64,000 nt of DNA, taken from positions 18,884,946-18,948,945 of the forward strand of contig NC_092647.1 in the NCBI RefSeq assembly GCF_039555335.1. The letters run 5' to 3'. Below are positions 50,899-62,222 of the stretch, in pieces (positions within the stretch are counted from its first letter, which is position 1; each line of letters opens with the position of its first letter). The position numbers were made by a program, and so were the translations under genes. Under the pieces are notes generated by a model. That model searched no databases and was not told where the DNA came from. It saw nothing but the letters and a program-made list of their open reading frames with translations. The stretch comes from Amphiura filiformis. Taxonomy: Eukaryota > Echinodermata > Ophiuroidea > Amphilepidida > Amphiuridae.

Positions 50899-51217
50899 TG
50901 TTCCAAAGTCAATAATATTTGAAAGTAAAACTCTTTTGTTTTCTGGCATGTCTAATAAACCGTACCCCCTTTCCTTCTTTGGTGACTTTCCGCTCATTTT
51001 GTGAGAACAGATCTCAATTATTCTCCTGAAACGAACTTACGGTAACTTTTGTTTGGTAATTTGACCTTAGTTTTTCAGGTTCACAATACAATCTAATCTA
51101 CTTTACACTACATGCACACCTATGATAGTTGATACATTGTGTTTTCTATTATAGGTTGCTTTATAATATGGTTTCAACATTCCGGACTTGCGTCTGAAAT
51201 GGGTTAAATTGTTTCAC
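50899..51217. other. No gene recognised
   Basis: Spacer between the 40/44-bp array and a hairpin-module repeat; no motif noticed. Confidence 0.4.
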
Positions 51218-51390
51218 TGTTGAAATCCACACACCCTCTATAGAAGACATTACCTTAATCTCCCTCGAGAGTGTAGATTTCAAATGAAGTTACCCATATA
51301 GGTAACCCCATTTGAAATTCACAGTCCCTGTGTGGAACATTAAGGTCAGGTCTTCCATAGGGGGTGTATGGATTTCTACTAGAAGAGTCA
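51218..51390. repeat. Hairpin-module interspersed repeat, copy 3
   Basis: TTGAAATCCACACACCCTCT, ATTTCAAATGAAGTTACCC, CCCCATTTGAAATTCACAGT and CTTCCATAGGGGGTGTATGG mark two alternating modules. Confidence 0.65.
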
Positions 51391-51550
51391 AATGTACCAT
51401 TTGTATCAAATTATTCAAAATTCCTATTATGGTTTCCATGACATATTCATATTCTCCCTTTTATTTTGTTTGCTTAACGAACATTTCTGTTACGCTTTGA
51501 ACTTCATACGCCACATTACGTTTTGTTACCTGGAGAGATTTGATCATGTC

Positions 51551-51655
51551 TCCAGTGGTGTAGTTTGGGTCATCACATTGGGGGGGGGGGGGGGCACCGA
51601 CCATGATTGGGGAGGCACCGGTCTGATTAGGGGCACAAGCCGCTTTTTCGGCAAT
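51551..51655. mobile_element. Fragment of a hAT-type element
   Basis: CCAGTGGTGTAGTTTGGGTC resembles the hAT terminus CAGTGGCGTAGC and is followed by a run of about 14 Gs. The other end is missing: minisatellite units begin at 51656. Confidence 0.4.
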
Positions 51656-51763
51656 TTTCCTACACTTGGGTTCCCCAATGTTCAACGTGAGAGATTAGTG
51701 TTTTCTTTCCTACACTTTGGTATCCCACAGTTCAATGTGAGAGATTAGTGTTGTCTTTCCTCA
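51656..51763 (+). repeat. 50-bp minisatellite, array 4 (two units)
   Basis: TTTTCCTACACTTGGGTTCC through GAGAGATTAGTGTTGTCTTT. Same orientation as the other three arrays, and within 120 bases of the BTB-Kelch stop codon. Confidence 0.9.
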
Positions 51764-51880
51764 TTGACAGATACCAAACTCAGGGGGGAATTCAATTTTT
51801 GATCAATTCTCTCCAGGTAGTGAAACATAATGAGAATTTCTTATTTTCTAAAATGCATGGGCAAATGTCTGCAGTAGAGA

Positions 51881-53782
51881 CTAATCTGAGATATCACTAT
51901 CAACATCGCTATCATCATCGTTATCTACAACAGCATTTGCTTGTTTTTCCTTCACATGTGATGCACACTCACATATAATTTCCATCATCCCTAGGTTGCG
52001 CTTGTCAAGTCTAAATTCTACTAAATGCAAGTTTTCTTTTGTTTCTTTGACATCTTTTCCTTGGCTGCAGTTAAAAATCCCGTCTGCTGCTGCCTCAGCA
52101 AGGACTATTGTGGGGCTATCACTGTCAAAGTTGCATATACATCTATGTACATGGCCTGGTTCTTGGCCTCTACCTTTAGTGATAAGATAGCGAACACCCT
52201 TATGCACTTCAAAATACGAATCTCTATCCGTTGGTATACTTTTATTGATAGAAACTTCAAACAATTCATTTGTGGCTGGTTTATACAGTGCCACTTTGAA
52301 TAACACAACTTGTGTGATACCAAACTGATGATTGGGACCTTCCACTTCCCCATGACCACTGATCAGTACAAGTCCATTCACAATATTGACACGTATTGGG
52401 GCAAGAAAAAGTTTATCTACAGCAAGTTCCCATGCCCTGCTGGGTATATGATACCTTTCAATCCTGTCCTGAAGCTGAAATCATTACAAGCTGAACCTGT
52501 TACGTAAATATAGTCATCTAATTGAAACGTTATGGGATTGTACAATACTTTGGGCATTGGAGGAAGCACGACCCATTCATTCCTTTCCAAATCATACCTG
52601 AAGAAATTGTTTTCACAAAGCCACTCTTTATGGTCTTCTTCTTTTTCAGTATCACCATCAAAAGGCTCGACACTGCTGCCACCTGCAGCATATAAATGAC
52701 CGTCATCACCAACCAATAATTCAATACCACTTTCTGGTTTGTCCCATTCCAAATAAGCAATTTTATAAGGATATGGAACTTCAGCAAATTTAGTAAGTTT
52801 ATAACATGCTGTTTCAGTACTGCATGCTATAGATAATAAAGAATCTGACTTGTAGTCATGAGTAAGTACATAAAGGTTGGTTGTAATAGTGTTTCTAGTA
52901 GCAAACAAATCTGGGTGACTTTCACTTAATGGGGGTGAAGCAGTATCTTTGGTAACGCTCAACTTGACAACCTCCTCCACCATTTCTTTACACTCTGGTA
53001 TGGCCATTATCTCATCACCAAGGATCTCCTGGAGTCTGTCAACTGGCACAACCAAACCAAGACGTATTTTCTTCATGAAGTCAACAGCATGGACCTTACG
53101 CTGCTCCCAATCATACTTCAGCCACATCACTGCTCCTTGCAGAATCTGCTTCTCTGTTGTGGTATCTGTCTCTATTTCTTCATCGCTTAAGATCTCCATC
53201 ATGACACTTGCAGTGCAATTCTCCAGAAATACTCTTGATTTAACACACTTCAGAAAGCTCTGGATAACATGGCTTCTGTACATTTGTGCAATATCTGAAA
53301 GACAGTTATGATTGCTAGCAATTGACCAGATCTCAAAACAGTCTTCTATTGTAAGCTTATCTTTGACATCTTTCAGGTACTCCGCACATAAACTCTATAG
53401 CTTTGGTCAAAACCATGTAACAGGCCATATTGAGAATACCCACAACTGTTCTTAATGAGAGAGTGAAGTTCCCTGTATAAGCAAAGTCCAAGATTCGGGC
53501 AAAGCTTTCTTCAGTTCCAGGAACAGTTATTTCACTCATTGTACTCTCTTGAAACCCTGATGTGAACATTCCTTGGAAGTATTCACTTGCACAGCTTAGA
53601 ACTGCTTTATGAGCAGGAAATCTTTGATCACCAACAATGATGGTGACATCACAGAAGGCAGCCTGATGCCTTAACTGGTTAAGTCCTGAGGAGAGATGAG
53701 ACAAGTGGGATGGGTCTCCCATTTGTTTAACACACTGGTCTTGTTCCATTCTTGCCATATTGCCATCAACTAAAAATAGCAC
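51881..53782 (-). CDS. BTB-BACK-Kelch protein (kelch-like), two frameshifts
   Basis: A block of about 630 codons with no intron. The N-terminal segment (53782-53390) encodes a BTB domain: FCDVTIIVGDQRFPAHKAVL, YFQGMFTSGFQES, ILDFAYTGNF. BACK follows (LTIEDCFEIWSIA to MAIPECKEMVEE), then Kelch-type segments (DGHLYAAGGSS, FFRYDLERNEWVVLPPMP, DDYIYVTGSA) and an acidic tail ending SDISD at 51881. In this family BTB dimerises and recruits Cullin-3 while Kelch repeats bind substrates. The frame changes twice, near 53385-53395 and near 52465-52485. Homology continues smoothly across both breaks, so either this is a young retro-pseudogene or the sequence has two one-base errors. Start: ATG at 53782 or ATG 24 bases downstream. 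An AG in a pyrimidine-rich context just upstream could be an acceptor. Exact paralogue not assigned. Confidence 0.85.
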
Positions 53783-54099
53783 AAGATGTTGATATATCCC
53801 AAAAGAATTGACAACATTTAAAATGCAAAGATAAGGTGCATGAATGCAATGAATGAAGTTTGGAATGTACTACATTTCTTCAAGAAGGAAAGAAATTGCT
53901 TTATAATGAGTCGTCAAACTTGAGTTTATTGTTTCCTGACACAGCAATGTATATACCTTGACTAGATAAGATCATGTGTGATGATCAAACGTCGTTCCTA
54001 TGATACCGATGTTTAATTAGGTGGCATTCCTACAATGTCTAGTCAGGTGGCACACCAAGCTTACTTTTGCCGATTAATAATTCAAATTGTTTTTACTTT
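53783..54099. other. No gene recognised; upstream flank of the BTB-Kelch block
   Basis: AT-rich. On the minus strand TGTGCTATTTTTAG ends next to 53786 and could be a splice acceptor for the BTB exon, implying an untranslated exon further upstream. Confidence 0.35.
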
Positions 54100-54207
54100 A
54101 ACACAAAATGTCTTCAGGTTAATATTGGCCAATGCCAAATACTGTATTCTGATAGCTTGTTGATGTTGTTCAGTATCTTCTCTTGTTGAGGTATCTGCAT
54201 AAGTCTG
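54100..54207 (-). CDS. Possible exon, product unknown
   Basis: On the minus strand a strong acceptor (TTTTCTTCGTTCTCCAG) is followed by an open frame, TYADTSTREDTEQHQQAIRI, then QYLALANINLKTFC, with a stop soon after. Composition is coding-like. No domain is recognised and no joining partner is certain; it lies upstream of the BTB-Kelch block on the same strand. A chance ORF cannot be excluded. Confidence 0.2.
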
Positions 54208-54589
54208 GAGAACGAAGAAAATGAAATAGAAGATTGGGTTAACATCCAGGTTGATTTCTTTGCAAAACAAATTACAGAAATGAAATCATTAAATCATTGT
54301 CATTGATATAAATTTGCCAAAAAAATAATGGAAACAAAATGGAAGCAATAGTAAACACAGACCACTGCGATCTTCTGTTTTCAGGAAGATGAAAGTCGTC
54401 ATTAAAATTGACCAATGTGTTCATGATGTAAATTAAACTTGCAACTCTTTGAACACACAAGTTTGTTGTACTGCTATGGCAATTAACATGATATAATGAA
54501 ATTCATGTTAAAATCTTCAATGACAAGGTTCTTAAGATTCATCAGAACCTTTATGAAATAGCTGTTTCTGATCAAAATGACCATGACAT

Positions 54590-54965
54590 TGAACATTGTC
54601 CAGCAAATAGTGCTTCTCTGTTTTTCACTGTGTTAAAGCAGAAGATGTGTCTAAAATTATATGTCAATTGCAAACAAATCTTTTATTCTGGATACCATGC
54701 CTATATTGTTGTTTAAGGAAACTGTTGATGTGCTTGCTAAACCACTGACTGACATTATCAACATTAAATCCTTCAGCAGTGGCGTTTTTCCAACAAAACT
54801 ACGTGAGGCGGTAGTGACTCCTATTTTAAAGAAACCCAACCTGGACAAATAAATTCTGAAAAACTACCGTCCCATCTCTAATATCAGCTATGTGTCCAAG
54901 ACATTGAAAAATTATGTGCGCCCAGATAAAAGACCATCTTAAGCACCATGATCTTCAAAAACGCA
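54590..54965 (+). pseudogene. CR1/L2-like LINE reverse transcriptase fragment
   Basis: Plus-strand pieces in shifting frames: VKAEDVSKIICQLQTN, then NKSFILDTMPILLFKE, GVFPTKLREAVVTPILKK and, past a stop, ILKNYRPISNISYVSK and QIKDHLKHHDL. These match the order of the N-terminal RT region in CR1/L2-type elements (the KpsLDp, f..a.v.PllKK and NyRPIS motifs). Only about 120 codons remain and the catalytic F/YADD region is absent. Confidence 0.8.
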
Positions 54966-55320
54966 TGCATGTCATAGGATGTTACGATGTAGCGCCGTCC
55001 CCCCCGGCATCAGCAAGTTATCCCAGACATCCTATGACGTCATCCTGTCAATCATATGACGTCATCAGTGAGAGATATCCCAATTGTAGACAAGATATCA
55101 TCACAGCATCACCATCTGCTGAAGAAGCTAGTCGAACTAGTGAAAACGTTCAAAGTGAGCTAAAAATAGTGTAGTGTTGGAAGTTAAACTCTTTAATCAT
55201 TTTATCTACCACTACGTATGAATATCCACTCGTATAACTTTTAATTAGTTTGGTGTAAATGTGACATGTGGCAAGAATCTGTCATGATGACAAGTTTACA
55301 ACTTACATAAGAACTAACAA
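54966..55320. other. Non-coding; possible retroelement 3' tail
   Basis: Contains CATAGGATGT facing ACATCCTATG (54975 and 55029), and CTGCTGAAGAAGCTAGTCGA then ACTAGTGAAAACGTTC (55118-55153), a weak hammerhead-like layout. A plus-strand ORF of 86 codons spans it without recognised motifs. Confidence 0.3.
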
Positions 55321-55905
55321 TATGTGACTGGACGCGGCGAATCAGCCGTAAAGTCGGGCCCGGTCAATTTTGTTTTATTTCGTGTTTAGAAAATACATAC
55401 CATAAGCTTTAAAATGGTATATCATTTGACTTCAAACGATATCCAAAAGCGGGGTTATGATTTGTTGAGCTCTATTCCTTCGACAAAATTTGTATTTTTT
55501 ATCGATTCTACATGTGTCTCTTTTTCTAAATTTCTGGTAATAAATGTCCAACGGTCATAATTGGCGGTCATTTCAAATAATCCCCAAGTCAACGAGGTTC
55601 AGAAATATCCTCTCATTGTTCATTGTTGATTATACATACCTAGACAAAATACAATGCTTTGTTATCTACCACTTGAACAGGATTTAGCCAAAGCAAACAA
55701 AGACAAGAACTATTCTATAGAAATAGGTAGAAGCTTATTATCCTCTTCAGCAGTAGTATTATTGATTGATTTAAACAGCGCTTGATAAGATACTTGTCGT
55801 AACGAATTGATACACCTATGAATACGACCTTCACATACATTTTACACTTTAACTCTGAACACAATTTGCCGAGTTTACGGCTGATTCGCCGCGTCCACTC
55901 ACATA
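55321..55905. mobile_element. TA-flanked MITE with GTGAC(C/T)G termini, copy 2
   Basis: TATGTGACTGGACGCGGCGA at the left, and GCCGCGTCCACTCACATA at the right end, an inverted repeat of about 32 bp with one or two mismatches. Better preserved than copy 1 (12228-12810). Confidence 0.88.
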
Positions 55906-55969
55906 TTAGACACAATACTTACATAATAACAGTAATCTATTTCTAATGTCACATTCATCTTACACAATG

Positions 55970-56291
55970 CCCGGGGGGGTCACTCCCATTGTGGCCTGTA
56001 CACCATCCGCGATAATCAACTTTTGAAAAGCACCCTAAACAAGGATTTAACACTTGGCTAAAACGACACCCTAAACAGGGATTTCATTCCTAACATCAAA
56101 TTTCATACCCTAAATTTCATTTCTGCGTATTTAGAAATTGCTATTTTGCTACCCTTTTTCCCAATTGTTCATGTTTTTGACACCCTAAACGCGATACGCC
56201 ACAGATCGTGCCTACCCACAAAAAAACTTGCCCTTTTTACGCTTTTCATTATCGCGGATGGTGTACAGGCCACAATGGGAGTGACCCCGGG
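55970..56291. mobile_element. MITE with CCCGGGGG termini (322 bp)
   Basis: Flanked by an exact 8-bp duplication, ACACAATG, at 55962-55969 and 56292-56299. Inverted repeats run about 45 bp (GGTCACTCCCATTGTGGCCT, GTACACCATCCGCGATAAT). The interior has CACCCTAAACAAGGATTT words, as in the 25403-25779 element. Confidence 0.9.
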
Positions 56292-56329
56292 ACACAATGA
56301 TAGTGCGATACATGACAAGAGCCCAATAT

Positions 56330-56610
56330 GTTATGTTATTTTTCTAATTTATTCACACAATTATGCAGATTACAATTGTCCCAATGTACAATACCATTAG
56401 ACACTGATAGATGAGATGACCCGGGATGACTCAACCATACTTCTTCACACAACTAGCAGATTGGAAATGATATGTAAATATGCCCTTGACATTGTTAGTT
56501 GAAATGAATGACTCAGCCAATACTTTTCACACAACTGGACAAATTGCAAATTGTAAAAATATCATTTTGATATCATTGTTAGATAAAATGACTGAACTAT
56601 ATTTTTCCTT
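56330..56610. repeat. Degenerate tandem repeat, three units of roughly 90-100 bp
   Basis: TTCACACAATTATGCAGATT, TTCACACAACTAGCAGATTG and TTCACACAACTGGACAAATT mark successive units, each followed by a GATGAGATGAC/GAAATGAATGAC/GATAAAATGAC phrase. Confidence 0.6.
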
Positions 56611-57450
56611 CTAGATCTAATCCCTTTCTTCCCTCTTGAATCTTGTTTATAATTTTATAGATGTGCCCCCAATCAGTTGTATGTCCAACCCCATTGACAA
56701 AATTCAAAAGAATCTTCAGAACTCTCCAGTTATTGTCAGTTGGCGGTTAACATACTCTTGGAATCATTTCTAATAATTATGCCTGATATAGACAAGACTC
56801 TGCAATATGACAAGATATGAGTCAATCTACCAAGTTATTATTTTTTAAAGCTCTTACTCGTACATTTTTCAAATATCTTTTATAATAACACTAACCTATC
56901 TCTAACTCTAATCTTGAAACTAACTTTAATCTTGAAAACTAGCTCTAATCTTGAAACTAACTCCAATTTTAAAACTAACTCTAATCTAAAAGGTGTTCAA
57001 AAGGGAAAAAATTATCCAAGAAAATCTATTTTAAAGTGATCATAATAATGATTACGTTTATTTTACAAGCAATCATACTTTTTGTGTGCCCTGTATTTTC
57101 TACATAATACAGATCCATTTTAATACTAATATACATAATTTATCAAGAATGAGAATTCCTCATACTTCCACTCGCAAAACTTGTGGATAAATTTACATAG
57201 AACTTCCTATTATGTAACTTCCTGCTACAAAACAGGAAAAAAAACTGCTAAATTTTGAGTTACACACAATTATTTGGTCATCAAAAATGATTCCACCTTA
57301 CAATATATAGTTCAATAAATACCAAAGTAAGTTGTTTAACTGCTGCTCACACTTATGTGTGAGCAGCGCACAGTGGCAGCACCACAAAGGAACAGATTTT
57401 TTTCTTCCAAAACTCCTATTCTCCCCCTGGCTTTAATATTCAATGGTAGC
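56611..57450. other. No gene; one short tandem repeat at 56895-56990
   Basis: ACTAACTCTAATCTTGAA-type units of about 20-23 bp occur roughly five times at 56895-56990. A small inverted word, CTGCTCACACTTATGTGTGA then GCAG, lies near 57343. Nothing else recognised. Confidence 0.5.
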
Positions 57451-58096
57451 TTAAGGGATCTGGAATGAGCGTTTTGAGCGTTTCAACAGTATTTTTTGTG
57501 GGACATGAGAGCACATCAGACATATCGAATTGCATTCTGAATACGAAGAAACGTCTTTCTGATATCAAATAATTTTCATTTTTGAAATTCACGATATAAT
57601 ACAGATTTTATGACAAATTATTAAAATTTGATATTTTTAATATATAACAGTTCTCTAAGTAAATTTTATAAATCTAATGACATTATTCTTAAAGTGTATG
57701 TAGCTGGGAGTTGACGATCAATTGAAAATTTTGACCTTTCATATTGAAGATATGGATTTTTTCCCCAAAAGACCAATTTTTTTGGTGTTTTGGGAGAAAA
57801 TCCATATCTTCAATACTGAAAGGTCAAAATTTTCAATTGATCGTCGGCTTTTCATCCCACTTACATACAATATAAATCATCAGATTTATAAAGTTTACAT
57901 CTAGTACTGTTAAATATCAAAAATATCAATTTTAATCATTTGCCATAAAATGTGTATTACATTGCTAATTTCAAAAAATCAAAATTATTTGATATCAAAA
58001 GGACATTATTTGTATTCAGAATGCAATTCGATATGTCTGATGTGCTCTGATGTCCCACAATAAATACTGTTCAAACGTTCATACCCCACCCCTTAA
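57451..58096. mobile_element. TTAA-flanked palindromic MITE, family 1, copy C
   Basis: 646 bp from TTAAGGGATCTGGAATGAGC to the TTAA at 58093-58096. Same loop orientation as copy B. Confidence 0.9.
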
Positions 58097-58182
58097 TATC
58101 ATTATGCAAAAATCTCAACATTGACTTTCCACAAACAACATTTTGCTTGATCAGGTGATGTATATAACTTGAACACAGCTTT

Positions 58183-58470
58183 TGATATTAATATTGGCTT
58201 ATTTTGATATTAATATTGGCTTATTTTGATATTAATATTGGCTTATTTTGATATTAATATTGGCTTATTTTGATATTAATATTGGCTTATTTTGATATTA
58301 ATATTGACTTATTTTGATATTAATATTGGCTTATTTTGATATTAATATTGGCTTATTTTGATATTAATATTGACTTATTTTGATATTAATATTGGCTTAT
58401 TTTGATATTAATATTGTTTTATTTTGATATTAATATTGGCTTATTTTGATTTTGATATTAATATTGGCTG
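58183..58470. repeat. 22-bp minisatellite, about 13 units
   Basis: Units TTTTGATATTAATATTGGCT plus TA, with a few GACTTA or GTTTTA variants and one duplicated TTTTGA near 58448. The core GATATTAATATT is itself nearly palindromic. Confidence 0.95.
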
Positions 58471-58522
58471 ATTTGGAGGTCTTGCATTGTGTGCAGTGTT
58501 GCCTTCAATTAAGGCAGTCTAC

Positions 58523-58985
58523 ATTAATAGGTAAATTTTCACGGGAAAATTTTCTGGACACGTGACCAATGCGTATCAATGTGAGTGTAACCTCAAGCCT
58601 GATCTCTGACCCCCGGCGGTGACCTCGCTATTCAAGTCTTAGTAATTTTGAATTGGAATAGTATTTTTGAACGCAATTTTGATAGAAATTTGTGCATTGC
58701 AAATTTATTTAATATTATGTAATCTTAATTTCTTCACAATATCATCAAAACGTAATTTCAAAAATATCTATCTACGGAAAAAATATTTATCTACGGAAAC
58801 TCTTACCATAATATTATTAAATTGGGACAAGTAACTTATTTTGCTTCAAATGAGGAATTCTTCCTATTCATATACATTGGAAGAACACCCGCTGTGCTCT
58901 GGGTCACATTCCATAATGCTAATATGTCTGCGCCCTTGGGTGTCACGTGTCCAGAAAATTTTCCCGTGAAAATTTACCTATTAAT
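58523..58985. mobile_element. MITE with perfect 44-bp inverted ends
   Basis: ATTAATAGGTAAATTTTCAC, GGGAAAATTTTCTGGACACG, TGAC at the left is exactly complementary to the right end. TTAA directly flanks TAGG on both sides, consistent with another TTAA-targeting family. 463 bp, no coding capacity. Perfect ends suggest recent mobility. Confidence 0.9.
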
Positions 58986-59110
58986 TCTGACTGTAAGGAA
59001 TACGGTCTGATATCATAACATTATGTTTTCACTTTGGTTGAATGATCTTGACACACATTGACCTACCTACAAGTTAAATGCTTGTGTTTCAACCACTGTT
59101 CGTAATGTAC

Positions 59111-59306
59111 ATATTCGCTGTCGTAGTGCACGTTTGAATATGACCGTTGCTAGGTCAACTGGATCACACTTTCTTTGTTACGAACCACTGATCGAAATGA
59201 TCACAACAAAAAGCCTATGGGAAAATCAAAATTCGGAACAGGTGTATGAGCCCAGGCTTGGAGCATGCAATGGTTTAATACTAATGTGCACTACGACAGC
59301 GATATA
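59111..59306. mobile_element. Short MITE with CGCTGTCGTAGTGCAC ends
   Basis: TTCGCTGTCGTAGTGCAC at the left is complementary to GTGCACTACGACAGCGAT at the right. About 196 bp; target-site duplication unclear. Confidence 0.7.
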
Positions 59307-59348
59307 GGTAACAATGTGAAGTTGTTGCATAACTGTGGGAATGATTAA

Positions 59349-59623
59349 TGGGCTATTCCATTTGAAATTCACACTACCCCTGTGGAAAATTTGGAAAATA
59401 TGTTCAACAGAGGGAGTATGAATTTTAAATGGAATTAACACATTAGACAGCTCCATTTGAATTTCATACACCTGAGAAAAAAATTCAACCTGAATCTTCT
59501 GCAGAGGGAGGGTGAGTTTAAGGAGCTGCCTTATGTGCTAATTCCATTTGAAATTCATACTCTGTGGAACATATTTCCAAAATCTTCCACAGGGGTAGTG
59601 TGGATTTCAAATGGAATAGCCCA
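59349..59623. repeat. Hairpin-module interspersed repeat, copy 4 (clearest)
   Basis: Starts TGGGCTATTCCATTTGAAAT and ends with the complement, ATTTCAAATGGAATAGCCCA. Inside are three alternating modules, each with a CCCCTGTGGAA..TTCCACAGGGG-type stem. The whole is thus both a palindrome and a series of smaller hairpins. Confidence 0.75.
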
Positions 59624-59845
59624 ACAAGACATTTCCAGTCTTCCTTGGGAATCATAGCAATTAATTTCACATAATGACTGACATAAACTTTTTTAAATTG
59701 TGGCATAAAATCACTCTAATTCCTTGGACAGAGAGTATTGTAAAAATATTTCACAGTCCACTTTTAATAAAGATAGAAAATTACCGAAGATATAACAACA
59801 ACAAAAATACAACTTTAAGAACACTATTAATGTACATACTATAAA

Positions 59846-60310
59846 ACCAACAAACATGCATCTTCAATGTACCATAAACCAAATCATGTACTCACTATAA
59901 ATATACACACTATATAACACCAACAAACATGCATCTTCAATGTACCATAAACCAAGAACCAAATTAAGATTTCACTACTCTTTTTTGTTGTGATTGTTTG
60001 TACTCACTATTTATACAAACTATATGTGATGCGATCAAGCAAAAATCAGTTGGAACTTGGAAATATTGAATTTTTAGTTTCTAATAGGAAAGTAAAAAGC
60101 ATTCACAAAGCTGCATTCTGCAGATAACCCCATTGAAATTATCAACCAGTTCAAAATATATGAGCAATTAAAGAGTTTCCAAATCAAAAGAAAACAAAAG
60201 GAAATAATTCATTTGATTGGCTATATCTCTATATCAATATTTCCGAGTTCCGACTGATTTTGCTTGATCGCATCACATATTACCACCAACAAACATGCAT
60301 CTTCAATGTG
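59846..60310. repeat. Dispersed direct repeats around a MITE
   Basis: CCAACAAACATGCATCTTCA, followed by ATGT, occurs at 59847, 59920 and about 60286. Two copies precede and one follows the MITE at 60023-60279. Confidence 0.7.
60023..60279. mobile_element. TA-flanked MITE with TGTGATGCGATCAAGC ends
   Basis: TATGTGATGCGATCAAGCAA at the left mirrors TTGCTTGATCGCATCACATA at the right. Inverted similarity extends about 45 bases with few mismatches. 257 bp. Confidence 0.88.
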
Positions 60311-60522
60311 CTATACACCCCAAAACCATGGCTTTATTTCTCTTGTCTGAGAAAACTTTGTGTTAAAATCAATAGGGCATCCAATGGAGCAAACTGCATC
60401 TTTTGAATTTGCATCTTCTTTGGGATTTTGGATCACTGTGTCTTGACCGATTTCAACAAATGAGGTCTACAAACCGAGATAAAAGATACATCTCTTGGCT
60501 ACTTGTTCTAATGGCATATCTG

Positions 60523-60900
60523 TCTTTTTGCAAGATATGAAGAACTTATTTTCCAAATTGTGTTAAGTCCACAACCACATGTTTCTCATTTACTTGTGAT
60601 ACAATCACAATTACTTTGACAAGTTTGACATTAGCAACAATGAGTTGACCATCAACAAGCCATTATTTACCATAACAGTGCTGCATAACAATATGCAGAC
60701 TATTGTTCTCATTTGGAAACCAAAGGTCTCACACAGTATATTGTTACTGTGCATCCACTGTTTGCTTTGTAATGGTGCATCCAACTGCAATTAAAAGCAT
60801 CACAACCCATTGCAATATCCCACAGGTAAATCTGAAACATGTGTTTGTGGACTTAACACAGTTTGGAAATAAGCTCTTTATATCCTGTGTGAAAATAACG
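60523..60900. repeat. Long inverted repeat, arms about 60-70 bp
   Basis: TTGTGTTAAGTCCACAACCA at the left faces GTTTGTGGACTTAACACAGT at the right, with similarity outward to AAGATATGAAGAAC / GCTCTTTATATCCTG. Likely a fold-back MITE. Confidence 0.7.
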
Positions 60901-61556
60901 GGTACCATATTATGTTAAATAAAAAACAAGTGATATCGCTCTATTAATATTTAGGCCTTACTGTAAAATTATAGGTACCGGTACACATTTAATGCAGGTT
61001 ATTTATATCAGCTAACCAACTAGGATATAGCCAGGAAAATTCCAAGTTAAGGCCCATTCAGTGATCCCAGCTAAAGTGTAAAAACAATTAAAATTGTGTA
61101 TGAATTACTTAAAAGTGAAGGATAATCGCTTACAATTGTCATTATGGTATTTTTGAAATGAAAAATTTGTTTAAAAAGTAAAACAAAACAAGGAAAACAG
61201 CAGTATTGACAAAGTTGAAGACCCGTTCAAATACATGTAGTTAATTTCTCTCCTTTTAAGTAGTTTGAGTATTTTTTTTTATATGAAGCAATTTCTCTAG
61301 TTTGATGTAAAATGTCCTATTTTATCTTTAATACACATCTTTCGGCTTAACCACTTGCAGGCTATGTTAGTACATCCATGCTACTAACAAGGTGCAAAAA
61401 ACTTTAATTTTTTTAATGAGCAAATCACTAAATAGGCCTTTAACAAAATCTACAACTTATTACCAAACTATTATACAAAACTAAATTAAAATCTCAAAGC
61501 TACAGAAACCCAGAATATGATATAATAAGAAAATTTAATGTGATTTACTGATTCAT
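60901..61556. other. No gene recognised; AT-rich DNA
   Basis: Nothing recognised apart from chance ORFs. Confidence 0.4.
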
Positions 61557-62222
61557 TTAAGGGATCTAAAATGAGCGTTTATTATGTTTCGACAGTATTT
61601 TTTGTGGGACATGAGAGCACCTCAGACCTATCGAATTGCATTCTGAATACGAAGCATGTCTTTCTGATATCAAATAATTTTAATTTTTGAAAATCACAAT
61701 ATAATACAAATTTTATGACAAATTATAAAAATTTGATATTTTTCAATTTTTGATATATAACAGTCCTCGGTAAATTATATAAATCTAATGACATATTCTT
61801 AAAGTGTGTGTAGAAGGGAGGAAAAGCCAACGGTCAATTGAAAATTTTGACCTTTCATATATTGAAGATATGGATTTTTTCCCAAAAGACCTAATTTTTT
61901 TGGTGTTTTGGGAAAAAAATCCATATCTTCAATAATGAAAGGTCAAAATTTTCAATTGATCGTCGGCTTTTCATCCCACCTACATACACTTTAAGTATAA
62001 ATCATCAGATTTATAAAGTTTACTTCAAGTATTGTTAAATATCAAAAATATCAATTTTTAATGATTTGCCATAAAATGTGTATTAAATTGCGAATTTCAA
62101 AAAATCAAAATTATTTGATATCAGAATGACATTCTTCATATTCAGAATGCGATTCGATATGTCTGATGTGCTCTAATGTCCCACAATAAATACTGTCCAA
62201 ACGTTCATACCCCAGCCCTTAA
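61557..62222. mobile_element. TTAA-flanked palindromic MITE, family 1, copy D
   Basis: 666 bp from TTAA 61557-61560 to TTAA 62219-62222. Same layout as copies B and C. Confidence 0.9.
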
